Numbered from the stretch's first letter, positions 39,361-49,888 are shown. The stretch is DNA of 64,000 bases from Streptomyces sp. DH12 (GCF_020873895.1 NZ_JAHWGT010000005.1:186001-250000); one strand, 5' to 3'. Numbers and translations: made by a program. The notes: generated from the letters alone by a model not told the origin.

Positions 39361-39538
39361 GCAGCTTCACCGGATGAGGGCGGCGGCTGTCCGGCCCTGG
39401 TTCACGCGGGGCAGGGGGCAGGGGCGTACCTGGCCGTCGCGTACCGCCTACGCCAGATGAGCCCAACCACCACTGCGACGCGGCCCGGCTGGCTCCCGGC
39501 GGGTACGGGACCGCCGGCCGAAGAGGTCGAGTCGCTGC

Positions 39539-40276
39539 TCAGCACGTCGTGCGGTAGGGGATGTCGGGTAGGTGGAGCCGCCAGTCCGTGCGTGTCAGCC
39601 CCGACCCGGTGCGGGCGTAGACCCGGCGTACGAGACGGGAGGGGTCGAGGTCGATCCGCTCGGCCGGGTTCCAGGTGCCGGATGTGTACAGGGTGGTGCC
39701 GTCGTCGGAGAAGGCGACGCTGGAGAGGGGCTGGCCGGAGGTGGGCAGAGGGGAGCCCAGGGGGCGTCCTGAGGCGACGTCCCACAGTTGGACGGAGGCG
39801 GTGCCCACGACGGCGAGCGTGGTGCCGTCGGGGGAGAAGGCCAGCGCGGCCGGCGAGTCCCGCTCGCTTTCGTGGTCGACGGTGGAGGTGCCGTTGATCA
39901 CACCGAGTCGGCGGCGCAGGTCGCCGTCCCACAGGGTCACCCGTCCCGTGCCGTCGCTGACGGCGAAGCGGGTGCCATCCCGGCTGAACGCCCCGGCGAA
40001 GGGGAGGTCGCCGTCGTTGAGCACGATGGGACGGGCCCGTCCGGCGCGCGGGTCGACGAGCAGTTCTCCCCGGGTCTCGTGCAGGTCGCTGATCATCCGG
40101 TCCTGGCGGCGGCGTACCTCCCGGTTCTCCTCACGCAGCCCGGTGACGCCCGCCTGGACGACCTCCTGGATCTTGAGCCGGCCCTGCAGGATCCCGTCGT
40201 GCAGGGCGGTCAGCCCGACCGTCTCGTCATCGAGGCGCTGCACCTGCACACGCAGACGGGCCAGTTCCGCCTGCAC
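39539..40276 (-). CDS. Coiled-coil protein with C-terminal WD40 blades, probably truncated
   Basis: 245 residues. The first about 75 residues are a coiled coil (LARLRVQVQRLDDETVGL, GLREENREVRRRQDRMI). The rest is two or three WD40 blades (AFSRDGTRFAVSDGTGRVTLW, ALAFSPDGTTLAVVG, VAFSDDGTTLYTSG) ending LHLPDIPYRTTC, the usual tail of large streptomycete WD40 signalling proteins. Those are normally over 700 residues, so this is probably a rearranged 3' remnant. The GTG start sits too close to AAGGAG. A TGA is in frame 7 codons upstream. Confidence 0.5.
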   Translation of the reverse strand: MQAELARLRVQVQRLDDETVGLTALHDGILQGRLKIQEVVQAGVTGLREENREVRRRQDRMISDLHETRGELLVDPRAGRARPIVLNDGDLPFAGAFSRDGTRFAVSDGTGRVTLWDGDLRRRLGVINGTSTVDHESERDSPAALAFSPDGTTLAVVGTASVQLWDVASGRPLGSPLPTSGQPLSSVAFSDDGTTLYTSGTWNPAERIDLDPSRLVRRVYARTGSGLTRTDWRLHLPDIPYRTTC

Positions 40277-41136
40277 CTCCTTCGCCAGCCTGTCTCAATC
40301 ATCGAACTCCCGTTTCCACCACACGTGACCACCTAGTTACTCACGGCTATGACCCGTGCGTATCTCCCCACGATTACTCCAATCGCGGCGCTTTCCGGCC
40401 CTTCACTGGCCGAGCGCCACCCCATACGGAAGGCAGGACGCGCAGATGCAGCAGCGCAGGCACGCTTCGCCTGTCCTGAGTGCCGAGGGGCTGAGGCTGC
40501 GGCTGCCTGGAAGGGGCGGGTGGACTGCGGTGAGGCCTCCCGCGATCCGCCGTCCTGCCCCCTGGCCGTCGGATCCTCTCCCGACTGCCGGCCGCCGCAC
40601 CGCACCACCCGTGCCTTCCCGAGTCGGCCGTCCGTCGTCGCCGTCACCGACGACCCGCAGGGGTGGCGGCCTCTGTGGGGGACCGCCGGCCCCGCAGGGG
40701 AGCCGGCAGCCCTGCTGGGTCCACCGGCGCCCTCTCGACCGCAGCCGCTGTGCCCAGGGGGGATCGGGTGGGGGCGGCGCCTTCCCTTCAAAACTGGTCA
40801 TCGTCACGGGGTGGAGGAGCGGAGCACACGGGCGGAGGAGACCCGGGTGCGGCAGAGCCCCCTGGCTCTCCCCCTGATTCCCGCCCCTTGCCGGCCGACC
40901 GTACGGACCGTCGCGCGGTAGCGGGGACCTCCGGGCGCCGGACGTCGTGGTGTTCTCCCCATCGGGAACACCCGCAGCCGGGTTCTGCGTGGGTGGCGGC
41001 ATCCCCGTGCTGATCACCGATGCCGACGGGAACGTCTGGACGGCGTATGGAGACGAAGGGATCCACAGCGGCCACCCCGTCCGCCGCAGTCCTCGCCGAC
41101 GGCACGACCACCTGCTGGCGGCGCGGAGCCGGCTCT
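40277..41136. other. 860-nt region, mostly non-coding, with one possible fragment
   Basis: Frames are long but compositionally random. On the plus strand about 40947-41085 a short stretch reads IPVLITDADGNVWTAYGDEG, like a piece of a propeller-type hypothetical protein, without start or continuation. GC-rich runs such as GGCTGAGGCTGCGGCTGCC occur near 40490. Confidence 0.3.
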
Positions 41137-41430
41137 TCAGTGCGGCAGTTCCTTACGATCCGCCCCGCTCCTGGCTGCGGCCGCGTGCAGCGCCCGCAGT
41201 GCCACCAGGAGGACGCCGATGTCGTCCAGGTAGACAGGGTCGGGGATCAGGTCCACCGGCGACACCGTGTAGGCCACGGCCGCCCAGAACAGGGCCTTCG
41301 ACTGCAACGGCACCCCGGCGTCCAGCAGCAGTCGGCGCGCCCGGAAGACACGTACGAGCAGAATCGCCGCGCCCGCGGCCACGACGAGAGCGAGAATCAC
41401 GGCCACCACGAGCCAGGAAGAGCCGTCCAT
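41137..41430 (-). CDS. YkvA/DUF1232 family small membrane protein
   Basis: 97 residues: an N-terminal transmembrane helix (WLVVAVILALVVAAGAAILL), a basic loop, then the DUF1232 hallmark YTVSPVDLIPDPVYLDDIGV. ATG at 41430 with an AAGGG site; the longer frame upstream is noise. Function of the family is unknown, and it is common and usually intact in actinomycetes. It ends close to the left end of the degenerate IS. Confidence 0.82.
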   Translation of the reverse strand: MDGSSWLVVAVILALVVAAGAAILLVRVFRARRLLLDAGVPLQSKALFWAAVAYTVSPVDLIPDPVYLDDIGVLLVALRALHAAAARSGADRKELPH

Positions 41431-41616
41431 GGTGCCCTTGTACCCCTGCGGGTCCCGGCCGCACCGATCCCTCGCCACCCGCGGCGCGAGCGGGACGGCC
41501 GAGCCTCGTCCGAGAGCCTGCGCTCCGTCAGGCCTCGGCGGGGGCGGCCACTCGGTCGACCGCCGCCCGAGCACGCGGGCGCCGATTTTGCCTGCGAGGG
41601 CGTCGCCTTGTCCCTG

Positions 41617-42200
41617 AAAAGGGTTGCAGAAAGATTTGTCTTGGGCGTTTTGTCTGTTGGGTGGGGTGTTGCGGGCTGAGCCGGCGTGGGTGGAGACGTC
41701 CACGGGCTTGCGGATGGACCGGTTCGCGAAGCTGGTGAAGGTTGTCCGGGAAACGGGGGGGGGGGAACGGTCCAGGTGGCGGCCGGCCGTGGTGCCTGCC
41801 GCTGGTCGACCCGGTGCTGTTGGTGGTGGTGTATTACCACACGAACCTCACGATGCGGCAGCTCGCCCCGCTCTTCGGGGTTTCGCCGGCCACCGTCTGC
41901 CGGGTCATCCGGCGCCTGCGGCCGTTGCTCGCTCTGGAGCCGGCTCCGCGGCCGGTCGCCGATGTCGAGCGGTTGTGGATCGTGGACGGCATCCTGGTCC
42001 CGGTCCGCGACCGGCAGGTCGGCGCCTCGAGCCGCGACTACCGGTTCTCGCCGAACGTGCAGGTCATCGTCGACGCCGCCCCCGCCTGGTCGTCGCCTCG
42101 GCCCGTCCGGCGCCCGGGATCAAGGCCGACGCCCACGTCTGGCGCGACTTCGACCTGCCGGCCGCGGCGACCGGGACGACAGTGATTGCGCACTCGTTTG
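41617..42200 (+). mobile_element. Degenerate IS5-family element, left part
   Basis: Starts with GGTTGCAGAAAGATTTGTC, a diverged copy of the terminal repeat of the intact element at 43131. A transposase frame follows (GLRMDRFAKLVKVV), broken by a run of ten G at 41755-41764, then LTMRQLAPLFGVSPATVCRV and LWIVDGILVPVRDRQVGASS with the first DDE Asp. Similarity to the intact copy stops near 42180. The rest of the gene and the right end are missing. Confidence 0.75.
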
Positions 42201-42656
42201 TCCATCACCGTGCCGCCGGGCCTTTGTGGTCGCTGTCGGAGTCGTCGCGCTGGTCGCTCCGTATGGTGCCGTTCCGGCCCTCGACACGGCGCCGTCCGGC
42301 TCCGGCGTGCTGGCCGGGTTACGGCCGGCCGTCGTACGGCATCGTCGCCGTGCTGCCGCCGGAGGTGGTGTGCGGCCGTACGCCGTGCATCCTCGGCTGG
42401 CGGGGGCAACTTGGTCCTTCGTGTCACCGCAGGCCAGGCGGGCGACGCCCCGGCCGTCATGGCAGGTATCCGTGTTCCGCGAAGCGGACCTGGACGACCC
42501 GGAACCCGGCCCGACGCCGTTCTGGCTGACCGTGCGTAATCATCACGCGCGATCCGCAATCACCTCCGGCGACGCGGAATCCGCGCTGTCATCCCCCAGC
42601 CGTCCGACCAGGTCGGCCACCGGCTGCGGCGAGGCCGCAACGGAGGGCACCCAACC
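42201..42656. other. Junction region with low-complexity words
   Basis: No gene. It contains a short patch near 42340-42370 (GTCGCCGTGCTGCCGCCGG) with the same word usage as tracts A-C. It joins two unrelated IS remnants. Confidence 0.35.
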
Positions 42657-42820
42657 CAACCCCCTTCGGCACAGAGGCATACAAGCAGCGCAACTCGGCC
42701 GAACGATGCATCAGCCGACTCAAGCAGTGGCGCGGCATGGCCATGCGAACGGACAAGCTCGCCATCGCCTACCAGGCCGCACTCCACCTCGCCGCCATTC
42801 TCATCCGGACAGCCGCTTGA
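42657..42820 (+). pseudogene. C-terminal remnant of a second IS5-type transposase
   Basis: Reads FGTEAYKQRNSAERCISRLK then QWRGMAMRTDKLAIAYQAAL to a TGA at 42820, the typical last 50 residues of another IS5 subgroup (YKQRNxxER, catalytic Glu included). No upstream transposase sequence remains. Confidence 0.7.
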
Positions 42821-42854
42821 CTGCCCAAGCACGCTGCCCGGCGAAGATGGCCAC

Positions 42855-43111
42855 ATGGACGATCTTGTGGAGTTCCTCATCGCACACATCAACGACGACA
42901 ACCACGCTTACGCCTACGTGGCCGGCACCCTGGGCGGCGAGGCCCTCTCGACAGCCACCTCCCCATGCTCGACCTGATCGAGCAACTGGCGAACGACTAC
43001 AAAGCCATGGATCCCTCAGACTCCCGCTCGGCCGGCCCAGCATACGCGCTGCGAGTCCTTGGCCAGTCCTACACCGAGCACCCCGACTACCAGCAGGAAT
43101 GGCGCCCGTAG
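42855..43111 (+). pseudogene. DUF6221-like protein, internally deleted
   Basis: Starts MDDLVEFLIAHINDDNHAYA as in DUF6221 proteins, shifts frame near 42960, and ends LRVLGQSYTEHPDYQQEWRP, the family's conserved tail. It is about half the usual length, so an internal deletion accompanies the frameshift. Sits directly between two IS5-family sequences. Confidence 0.6.
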
Positions 43112-43130
43112 CCTTTCAAGGAGACAGTCC

Positions 43131-44007
43131 CTAAAGCGTGTTGCAGAAGGCTGTGACGCTGGCATTTCCGCTGTATGGGTGGGGTGTTGAGGTCTGAGCC
43201 GTTGTGGGTGGAGACGTTCGCGGGGCTGCGGATGCGGCAGTTCGAACGGCTGGTGAAGGTCGTGTGGGAACGGGGCGGGAACGGGCCCGGCGGTGGTCGC
43301 CCGTGGTGTCTGCCGTTGGCGGACCGGGTGCTGCTGGTGGCCGTGTACTACCGCACGAACCTCACCATGCGGCAGCTCGCGCCGCTCTTCGGCTGCTCGC
43401 CGGCGACGGTCTGCCGGGTGATCCAGCGGCTGCGGCCGCTGCTCGCGATCGAGCCGGCCACCCGTCCGGCTGACGCGGTCGAGCGGCTGTGGATCGTGGA
43501 TGGCACCCTGATCCCGGTCCGCGACCGCAAGGTCGGGGCGTCCTCACGCAACTACCGGTTCTCGGCGAACGTGCAGGTCGTCATCGTCGCCGACACCAAG
43601 CTGGTGATCGCCGCGGCCCGGCCGGTGCCCGGCACCACCGCGGACGCGAAGGCCTGGCGGGAGTCCGGCCTGGCCGCTGCCTGCGAAGGCGTGACGGTGC
43701 TGGGCGACGGTGCCTACCTTGACACCGGGCTCGTCGTCCCGCACCGCAAACGCCCCGGATGGGCCCTGCTGCCCGGCGAGGAGGAGGACAATGCCGAGCA
43801 CCGACGGGTGCGGGCCCGTGTCGAGTACGCCTTCGCCCGCATGCAGCACTACAAGATCCTGCGCGACTGCCGACAGCGCGGCAACGGACTCCACCACGCC
43901 GTCCAAGCCGTCGCCCACCTGCACAACCTCACCCTCGCCGCATGACCAGACCGATCACAGAACCGCCCCTGACCTGCCCGGACGCAACCTTCTGCAACAC
44001 GCTTTAG
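43131..44007. mobile_element. Intact IS5-family insertion sequence
   Basis: 877 bp bounded by inverted repeats: CTAAAGCGTGTTGCAGAAGG at the left end and its reverse complement ending at 44007. One full-length transposase gene. The right terminal repeat supplies the TAA stop of the leftward gene ending at 44004, so insertion took place at or within the 3' end of that gene. Confidence 0.85.
43175..43945 (+). CDS. IS5-family transposase (DDE)
   Basis: 256 residues, complete. N-terminal helix-turn-helix (LTMRQLAPLFGCSPATVCRV), then the DDE domain: first Asp in LWIVDGTLIPVRDRK, second in GDGAYLDTG, Glu in the C-terminal RRVRARVEYAFARM helix. All three acids are in frame, so it should be active. 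ATG at 43175; a GTG a few codons later is possible. It is about 80% similar by eye to the degenerate copy at 41617, which therefore is a related older insertion. Confidence 0.9.
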   Translation: MGGVLRSEPLWVETFAGLRMRQFERLVKVVWERGGNGPGGGRPWCLPLADRVLLVAVYYRTNLTMRQLAPLFGCSPATVCRVIQRLRPLLAIEPATRPADAVERLWIVDGTLIPVRDRKVGASSRNYRFSANVQVVIVADTKLVIAAARPVPGTTADAKAWRESGLAAACEGVTVLGDGAYLDTGLVVPHRKRPGWALLPGEEEDNAEHRRVRARVEYAFARMQHYKILRDCRQRGNGLHHAVQAVAHLHNLTLAA

Positions 44008-46094
44008 GGCTTGGGGGTGTCCTGCTCGGCGAGCCAGGCCACGGCCTTCGCGCGGTCCGCCTCCGTCGGCGCGGGGCTCACCTGGTCCGGGTGGCGGATG
44101 AGGTAGTGCTCGCGGGCGACGCTCAGGCCGACGGCACGGGCCTCAGGGGAGAGGCCGGGGTGCTCGGCGACCTCCTGGGCACGCCGCCACCAGCACACGC
44201 TTCTCGGGTCGACGGCGTAGTGCCACAGCGGCTGCTCGGGGTCCGCCACGCCGATCAGCACCCTGCGCAGCACGTACTCGCGGATGTCCGGGTTGCCGAT
44301 CAGCCGGTCGGCGACGAGCAGCGGGTGCTCCCCGTCGAGGCGGGCCCGGACCAGCACCCAGGTCATCAGCTGGCCCACGTCGTGGGCGGGCGAGGTGACG
44401 AAGTCCCACAGTTCGGCGGCCTTGGCCTCGTCGGGGGCGCCGAGGTGGGTGAGGAGCCGCAGTTCGTCCTTCCACAGCGGCCGGGCCGCGTTCCACCAGG
44501 AGACCAGTTTCCCCGCGGCCGGGTGGTCCAGGTCGAGGGCGAGACAGGTCAGGGTGACCAGCGGGTGGCGCCATTCGGTGTACGTGGTCCGGTACTTCTT
44601 GGTGAGATCCTTCAGCCGGCGCGGCAGCAGGGCCTCGACGTCGGACGCGGTGGCCAGACCGTGGGCGACGAGGAGTTCGAGGCAGAACCCGAGCCCCTGC
44701 AGGCCGGTCGTCGGGTCGGCCACCCGGTCCCGCAGCCAGCGCGCGTCGACGTCGGTGAGCGCCCGGTACCGGTGCCACACGTCGGCGAGCTTGGTCTCGG
44801 AGTCGGTGAGTTCGGGGCCGGTACCGGAAAGGAGTCCCTCCCTGGCGGCCTCGTAACGGTCCACGGCGGCTAGTACGTCGGCGGTGCCGACCCCCTCGAG
44901 GTCGGTCTGGCCGGGCCGGAGCGCCTCCTCCCGGATGTGCCCCACCTGTTCGCGGGCCGCGTCCGCGGCGAGGACGCGCAGCACCCGCGGCAGTCTGTCG
45001 TCGGTGGCGAAGCGGACCGCCGCGAGCCCGGCGTACGACCGGCCGGCGTGGTAGCCCGCCCCCGTCTCCCGGCGCCAGTCGGCGGTGACGGCCTCGATCA
45101 GCGCGCCGTACAGCCCGTGCAGCGAGGTCTCCGGCAGGTCATGCGCGGCCAGTTCCGCCGCGAGGACCGCCGCGGCCCGTACCGCGTCGGGCTCGCGGAG
45201 CGACCGGTGCAGCGCGAGCCAGGCGTGCACCGGGGCACGATGGCCCGCGAGCGCGGCCTCCCGCACGACGGCCAGGCCCCGCTCCGACGGCATGCCGGAC
45301 ACGACGGCGGCCACCCGGGGGTCGCCGACGCCGAGGGCGTCGACCGTCCCCCACGCCTCCGCGTGGCCGTGGCGCAGCAGCGCGTGGAGCAGCTCCGCCC
45401 AGGCGCCCCACGCCGTGAGCCGCCCTTCGTACTCCGCACGCCAGGCGCGCAGCAGCCGCTCCGTCTCGTCAGGCGTGAGCCCGTCCCTGTGCTCCAGCGA
45501 GACCGCGAACCGGGTCGCGGCGGCGAGGTCCTGGGGGTCGTCCAGCCGTTCGTGGAGCCAAGCGGCCTCGACCGGGGACAAGGGCCGGTACCGGAGCGGG
45601 GAAACGCTGCGGTCCACTGGCTCGTCGAGCGCGTCGAGGAACTGCCGTACGCCGTCAGGGTCAGCGGGATCGGGCAGTCCCGCCTCGTCCCGGTCGGTGA
45701 TCCGGTCAAGCCGGAAGGCGCCCTGAGGACCGCCGTCCACGACCCGGAAACCGGCCGGCCCCTCACCGAGCCCGGCGGCGACGGTGGCGTGGTCGCCGCC
45801 CCAGTGCAACAGCAGTTCGCCCTTCAGTGCGCTGGAACGGCCGAAGGCCCGCCCGTGGGACTGCCAGTGCCAGTACGCGAAGGAGACGGGGCCGGTGAGC
45901 CCGCGCTCCGCGTGGACCTCGGCGGCGTCCTCGTGGCCGTCGGACTGCGTGTAGCGGCCCCGGTTCGGCGGCGGGAGCACGAGGAACCCGTCGCCGCCGA
46001 GCCCCTGCCACCAGGCCGTGATCAGGGCGAGGTCCGAGGGCCGTCCGCGCGCCGCGCGGCGGCGGGCGGCGGGGGCGCCGGCGGCGTCGTTCAC
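44004..46094 (-). CDS. Large hypothetical protein, 3' end altered by IS
   Basis: 696 residues from a GTG at 46094 with GGAG 6 nt upstream. Soluble, helix-rich in the C-terminal two thirds, with repeated Trp/Arg-rich segments (LITAWWQGLGGDGFLVL near the start, LLRAWRAEYEGRLTAWGAWA, LVSWWNAARPLWKDELRLL). No family recognised; similar long proteins occur in streptomycetes without known role. The final stop codon TAA belongs to the right end of the IS5-family element, so the natural C-terminus may be lost or changed. Otherwise the frame is clean, unlike its neighbours. Confidence 0.68.
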   Translation of the reverse strand: MNDAAGAPAARRRAARGRPSDLALITAWWQGLGGDGFLVLPPPNRGRYTQSDGHEDAAEVHAERGLTGPVSFAYWHWQSHGRAFGRSSALKGELLLHWGGDHATVAAGLGEGPAGFRVVDGGPQGAFRLDRITDRDEAGLPDPADPDGVRQFLDALDEPVDRSVSPLRYRPLSPVEAAWLHERLDDPQDLAAATRFAVSLEHRDGLTPDETERLLRAWRAEYEGRLTAWGAWAELLHALLRHGHAEAWGTVDALGVGDPRVAAVVSGMPSERGLAVVREAALAGHRAPVHAWLALHRSLREPDAVRAAAVLAAELAAHDLPETSLHGLYGALIEAVTADWRRETGAGYHAGRSYAGLAAVRFATDDRLPRVLRVLAADAAREQVGHIREEALRPGQTDLEGVGTADVLAAVDRYEAAREGLLSGTGPELTDSETKLADVWHRYRALTDVDARWLRDRVADPTTGLQGLGFCLELLVAHGLATASDVEALLPRRLKDLTKKYRTTYTEWRHPLVTLTCLALDLDHPAAGKLVSWWNAARPLWKDELRLLTHLGAPDEAKAAELWDFVTSPAHDVGQLMTWVLVRARLDGEHPLLVADRLIGNPDIREYVLRRVLIGVADPEQPLWHYAVDPRSVCWWRRAQEVAEHPGLSPEARAVGLSVAREHYLIRHPDQVSPAPTEADRAKAVAWLAEQDTPKP

Positions 46095-46239
46095 GTGCTG
46101 CTCCCTGGGTTCTCTTGGGGTCTTCTCCGGGATCCGTCGAGGACGGCTCTCCCGCCTCGGGAACCACCGTGCCACAGGGGTCTGACACGCCCTCTCCGCC
46201 GGGGGCAGGGAGAGCGGTGAGCCGCCCTACGCTCGCCGT

Positions 46240-46494
46240 ATGACCCCTCGCCGCGCTTCGTCCGGTTCGTGCCTGTCCCTCCGGTCGCGCGACTCGTTCC
46301 TGTCCGTCGGATCGGCCGGTTCGATGCTCTCGGTCGGCTCCGTCGGCTCGTTCCTCTCGGTCGGCTCCCTTCGCTCCGCGCTCTCCGTCGGCTCGGTGGG
46401 GCGGTACCAGACGGCCCGTGGCATGGCGGCGGGACAGCGGCTGGCACGACGGGCGCGTCGGAATCGACGGCGCGAGCACCGCCGGCCATGGTGA
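46240..46494 (+). CDS. Small LSVGS-repeat protein
   Basis: 84 residues. After a basic start come four 9-residue repeats (27-nt units, 46297-46404): FLSVGSAGS, MLSVGSVGS, FLSVGSLRS, ALSVGSVGR. The tail is basic. Proteins with such Ser/Gly/Val repeats are scattered in streptomycetes and have no known function; a solenoid or amyloid-like fold is imaginable. The tail after the repeats resembles the low-complexity sequence that follows, so the C-terminus may be decayed. Confidence 0.45.
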   Translation: MTPRRASSGSCLSLRSRDSFLSVGSAGSMLSVGSVGSFLSVGSLRSALSVGSVGRYQTARGMAAGQRLARRARRNRRREHRRPW

Positions 46495-47644
46495 CACGGA
46501 CAGCGACGGGCCCTGGCCGCTCGGCAGCGGTCCACTCTGTTGTCGGACTGGTGGATCATCCCCGTCGGCCGTCGGAATCGTCGACCGCCTCGAACTCGAC
46601 CCGGACGTCCTCGCGGCGCGCCCCGACCGCGCCGGCGTTCCGCCCCCGCCGGGTGTCGTCGGGCAGCCGCCTGGCTTCTCGGCCGTCCGCTTACCGACCG
46701 CGCGCCGCCGAATGGCCGATCTCCAGATTTCGCCGTGCCGGACGCCCTGTCGTGCCGCGCTGCCCCGCGGGGGCGGTGTGGTGGTCCGTCGCTGTGTCGC
46801 CCCGCTCTCCGGTCGTGTGCCGCTGGGCCGTCGCGCGCGGTCGGGTGGCCGCCGCCACCCGGCTCCGCGTCGGTCGCTGTCTCGCCGTCCGGTCTCCCGC
46901 CGCTGCGGCGTCCTGACTGTGCTGCAGTCGACCGGCCCCGCCGTTTCGCCGCGGTCGCCTCGGGGCCCTGCCGGATCGCCGTTGCGCCGCCGCCCTCCGG
47001 TCGGCGGGCGCTGCGCGTCCGCTGTGGCGCCGCCAGCCCGCTGTCCTGCCGCCGAGCCGCGCCTGTGGCCGCCGGTCCCTACCCCTCGGCTCGTCCGCCC
47101 CTGCGCTGCCCGAGCACACCGCTGGGCCGCTTCCCGCTGTGCTCGTCCTGCCGCCGCCGCGTCCCGAATTGGCGTCGCGGCCGCAGCCCGCCGCAGTCCG
47201 GTCACGGTCCGGCTGCCGGCCGGCCTCCTGCCGCAGGGTGCTTTGCCGCCACGGTTGCCCACCGGACCGCCGGACCGCACGACGCCATTGGCCGTTCCGG
47301 GCTGCCGGGTTCCGCCGAGCTGCCGCTACAGGTCCCGCCGTGTCCCGCCGTCGTCGCGTGTGCGGCTACTGCGCCCCGGCCGTGCTCCGGCAGCGCACTG
47401 ACGGGTGGCTGGCCGGGCTCCTGCTGCGTTCGTCCGCCGCCGTCCTGCCGCCTGTCCGCCGCGTCGCCGCCGCGTCGCCGTCGCTGTGCTGGCGCCCCCA
47501 CCGGCTGCCGGGTGGCCGCCGGGCCGCCGCCACTCGCCCGCCACCGCTGCTCGACCCGCACCGCTGGCAGGCCACCAGGCTACGCGCGCGTGCCGGGGGC
47601 GTCCTGTCGGCGGACTCCCCCGGCACACGGCCGGTCGCCGCTGC
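46495..47644. repeat. Low-complexity pyrimidine-skewed tract C
   Basis: About 1.15 kb with the same GCCGCCG/GTCCTGCCGCC word usage as tracts A and B and no coding periodicity by eye. Overlapping long frames on both strands translate to Arg/Pro/Ala-rich noise. It ends at the stop of the cellulase gene. Confidence 0.5.
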
Positions 47645-49888
47645 CTACCCCTGGTCCGCCACGAAGGAGGCCATGCGGGTCAGGGCGGCGTTCCAGTTGA
47701 TCGTGTGCTCGTTGGTCGACCAGGACTGGATGTCGTCGATGTAGCAGAACTGGCCGACACAGCCCTGCAGTTTGCTCTGCGCGTAGGGGTCCTGGATGCT
47801 CGAGTTCGGCCCGCCAGCGAGGGTGCCCTTCGGCGGGTTGGGCTGGTTCGGGTCGAGCTGGCGGGCGTACCAGCGGCTGTGCTGGTTCTGCGCGCTCACC
47901 TCGCCGTAGCCGGTGACGTAGGAGATGTTCAGGGCGTTGCGGCCCAGGATGTAGTCCATGCTCTGCAACGCGCCGTCGCGGTACTTCGAGGCGCCGGTGA
48001 TGTCGTACGCGGTGGCGAGGACGACGGCGATGTTGAGGACCTGGTGACTGGAGCCCCAGTCGTAGACGTTGCCGTCCGGCGCGTACGGCATGCCGTAGGG
48101 GTGTGCCTTCAGGGTCGCCAGATAGCGGTCGGCGCCCTTGACGACGGACTGGCGCACCGTGTCCCGGCCTGGCAGCTTGTTCGGCACCGTCGCGAGGTCG
48201 AGGCGTCCCGCGGCCCCGGTGCGAGCCCAGTCGAAGCCGAGGGGCTGGAAGAGGTCGGCCCCGTGGACCGGAGACTTCAGGACGTACTCCCGGAACTGCC
48301 TCTCCTCCGTGGAGAGGTACAGCTCGGCGGCCGCCCAGTAGAAGTCGTCGGCGACGTCACGGTCGGGGTAGGCACCGCCGCCGATGCCGTCGTTCTCGGA
48401 GGCATAGCGGTCGGGGTGGGCGACCGCCGCCGACCAGGCCTTGCGGGCGGCCGCCAGGGCTCGGCCGGCGAACGCCTTGTCGTAGGGCCGGTACAGGCGG
48501 GCCGCCTGCGCGGCCGTCGCGGCCAGGTTCAGGGTGGCGGCGGTGGACGGCGGGTGCAGTTCGCGCTTCTGCGGGTCGTCGCTGGGCAGCAGCGGCAGGC
48601 CTGTCCACTGCTCGTCGTGCATCTTGTGGTGGGCCATGCCGGCCAGCGGCTTGCCGTCCGGCACCTGCATCCTGAGCAGGAAGTCCAGCTCCCAGCGCGC
48701 CTCGTCGAGGAGGTCCGGCACCCTGTTGCCGCTCTCGGGGATGTCCAGCGTGCCATCGCCGAGCTTGCCGGCGTCGCCGGTACGGGCGTGCAGCGCGCGC
48801 TCGTAGGTGCTCAGCAGCTCCCAGGTGGATATGCCGCCGTTGACGACGTACTTGCCGTGATCGCCGGCGTCGTACCAGCCGCCGCTGACGTCCAGCGAGT
48901 AGTCGCAGACACCGGGCTGACACGACACGTCGGTGTCGCCCTTGTTGGGTGCCACGCCCACGTGCCCGGCCGGGCGGCCGTAGCCGGGCCGCAGGTCGTC
49001 GCGTATCGCGATGCCGCTGCGCTGGGTGTAGTAGTACTTCGCCGAGTCGAGCCGGAGCCGCTCGTAGGCGCTCGCGTCGATGTCGAAGGGCCGGCTGGTC
49101 TCGCCGTCGGCGACGAGGGTGAGGCCCGAGCCCTTCTTGCGGTACGCGCCGAAGTCGATCGAGTGGACGTTCTGCCCGGAGGAGGCGTCGAGGCCGCGCG
49201 GCACGGTCGTGCCCCGGGCGACCACCGTCCCGCCGGAGTTCTTGAGCTCCCAGGGCAGCTTCGCCGTGGCATCGGTGACCAACGTGGCGTTCTTCGGCCC
49301 GGCGGGCAGGTAGGCGACCTGGTTGACGCGGACCCGGGGCCCGGTGTCGGGCTCGTACGGTTCCGGCGCCACCCCGCCCAGCAGCGAGACGTCGTCCATG
49401 CAGAAGCGCCAGGCGTCCGCGCTGCCGCCGAGCTGGAAGCCGACTTGGCCCCGGTCGGTGTCGACGGGCGAGGTGAAGGTGTAGGAGTAGGTGTCGCCGG
49501 AGACGCTGAGCTGCGGTGTCACCTCGTGGTACGTGTCGTACGGTTCCACCGACAGGCCCACGATCGCCCGGACCACGTGTCCGGTGGGTGTCCCGGTCGC
49601 GCTGAAGGAGAAGCGGTAGGACTCCCCCTTCACGAGGGTGATGTCGTTCTGCCCGACGGCGGCGTCCCAGCGGTTGGTGGTGCCGCCGGGGACGTCGGCG
49701 CAGAGCCGGCCGTCGGACAGGCCGGCGGTGACGTTGGGGGTCGTCCACCACGGATCGGTGGTGGTGTCGAAGGTGCCGTTCCTGACCTGCTCGGTCTCTT
49801 CCGCCCCGGCCGGTGCCGAGGGCAGCGCGGTGAGCGCCGTCGCCAGCAGGGCCGACAGGGACAGCAGGGCGGTTCTGCGTCGTTTCAC
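47645..49888 (-). CDS. Secreted GH9 cellulase with N-terminal CBM
   Basis: Endo- or processive beta-1,4-glucanase, 747 residues. Signal peptide ([18 protein letters not shown], cut near APAGA). CBM4/9-like beta-sandwich about 33-175, Ig-like CelD_N domain about 185-270, GH9 (alpha/alpha)6 barrel about 290-745. [11 protein letters not shown] (about 338-348) gives the catalytic-base Asp pair and [12 protein letters not shown] near the end the acid Glu; [17 protein letters not shown] is the other GH9 signature. GTG at 49888 chosen because AGGAG lies 7 nt upstream. A CebR-type operator sits 41 nt upstream, implying induction by cello-oligosaccharides. Confidence 0.92.
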   Translation of the reverse strand: MKRRRTALLSLSALLATALTALPSAPAGAEETEQVRNGTFDTTTDPWWTTPNVTAGLSDGRLCADVPGGTTNRWDAAVGQNDITLVKGESYRFSFSATGTPTGHVVRAIVGLSVEPYDTYHEVTPQLSVSGDTYSYTFTSPVDTDRGQVGFQLGGSADAWRFCMDDVSLLGGVAPEPYEPDTGPRVRVNQVAYLPAGPKNATLVTDATAKLPWELKNSGGTVVARGTTVPRGLDASSGQNVHSIDFGAYRKKGSGLTLVADGETSRPFDIDASAYERLRLDSAKYYYTQRSGIAIRDDLRPGYGRPAGHVGVAPNKGDTDVSCQPGVCDYSLDVSGGWYDAGDHGKYVVNGGISTWELLSTYERALHARTGDAGKLGDGTLDIPESGNRVPDLLDEARWELDFLLRMQVPDGKPLAGMAHHKMHDEQWTGLPLLPSDDPQKRELHPPSTAATLNLAATAAQAARLYRPYDKAFAGRALAAARKAWSAAVAHPDRYASENDGIGGGAYPDRDVADDFYWAAAELYLSTEERQFREYVLKSPVHGADLFQPLGFDWARTGAAGRLDLATVPNKLPGRDTVRQSVVKGADRYLATLKAHPYGMPYAPDGNVYDWGSSHQVLNIAVVLATAYDITGASKYRDGALQSMDYILGRNALNISYVTGYGEVSAQNQHSRWYARQLDPNQPNPPKGTLAGGPNSSIQDPYAQSKLQGCVGQFCYIDDIQSWSTNEHTINWNAALTRMASFVADQG

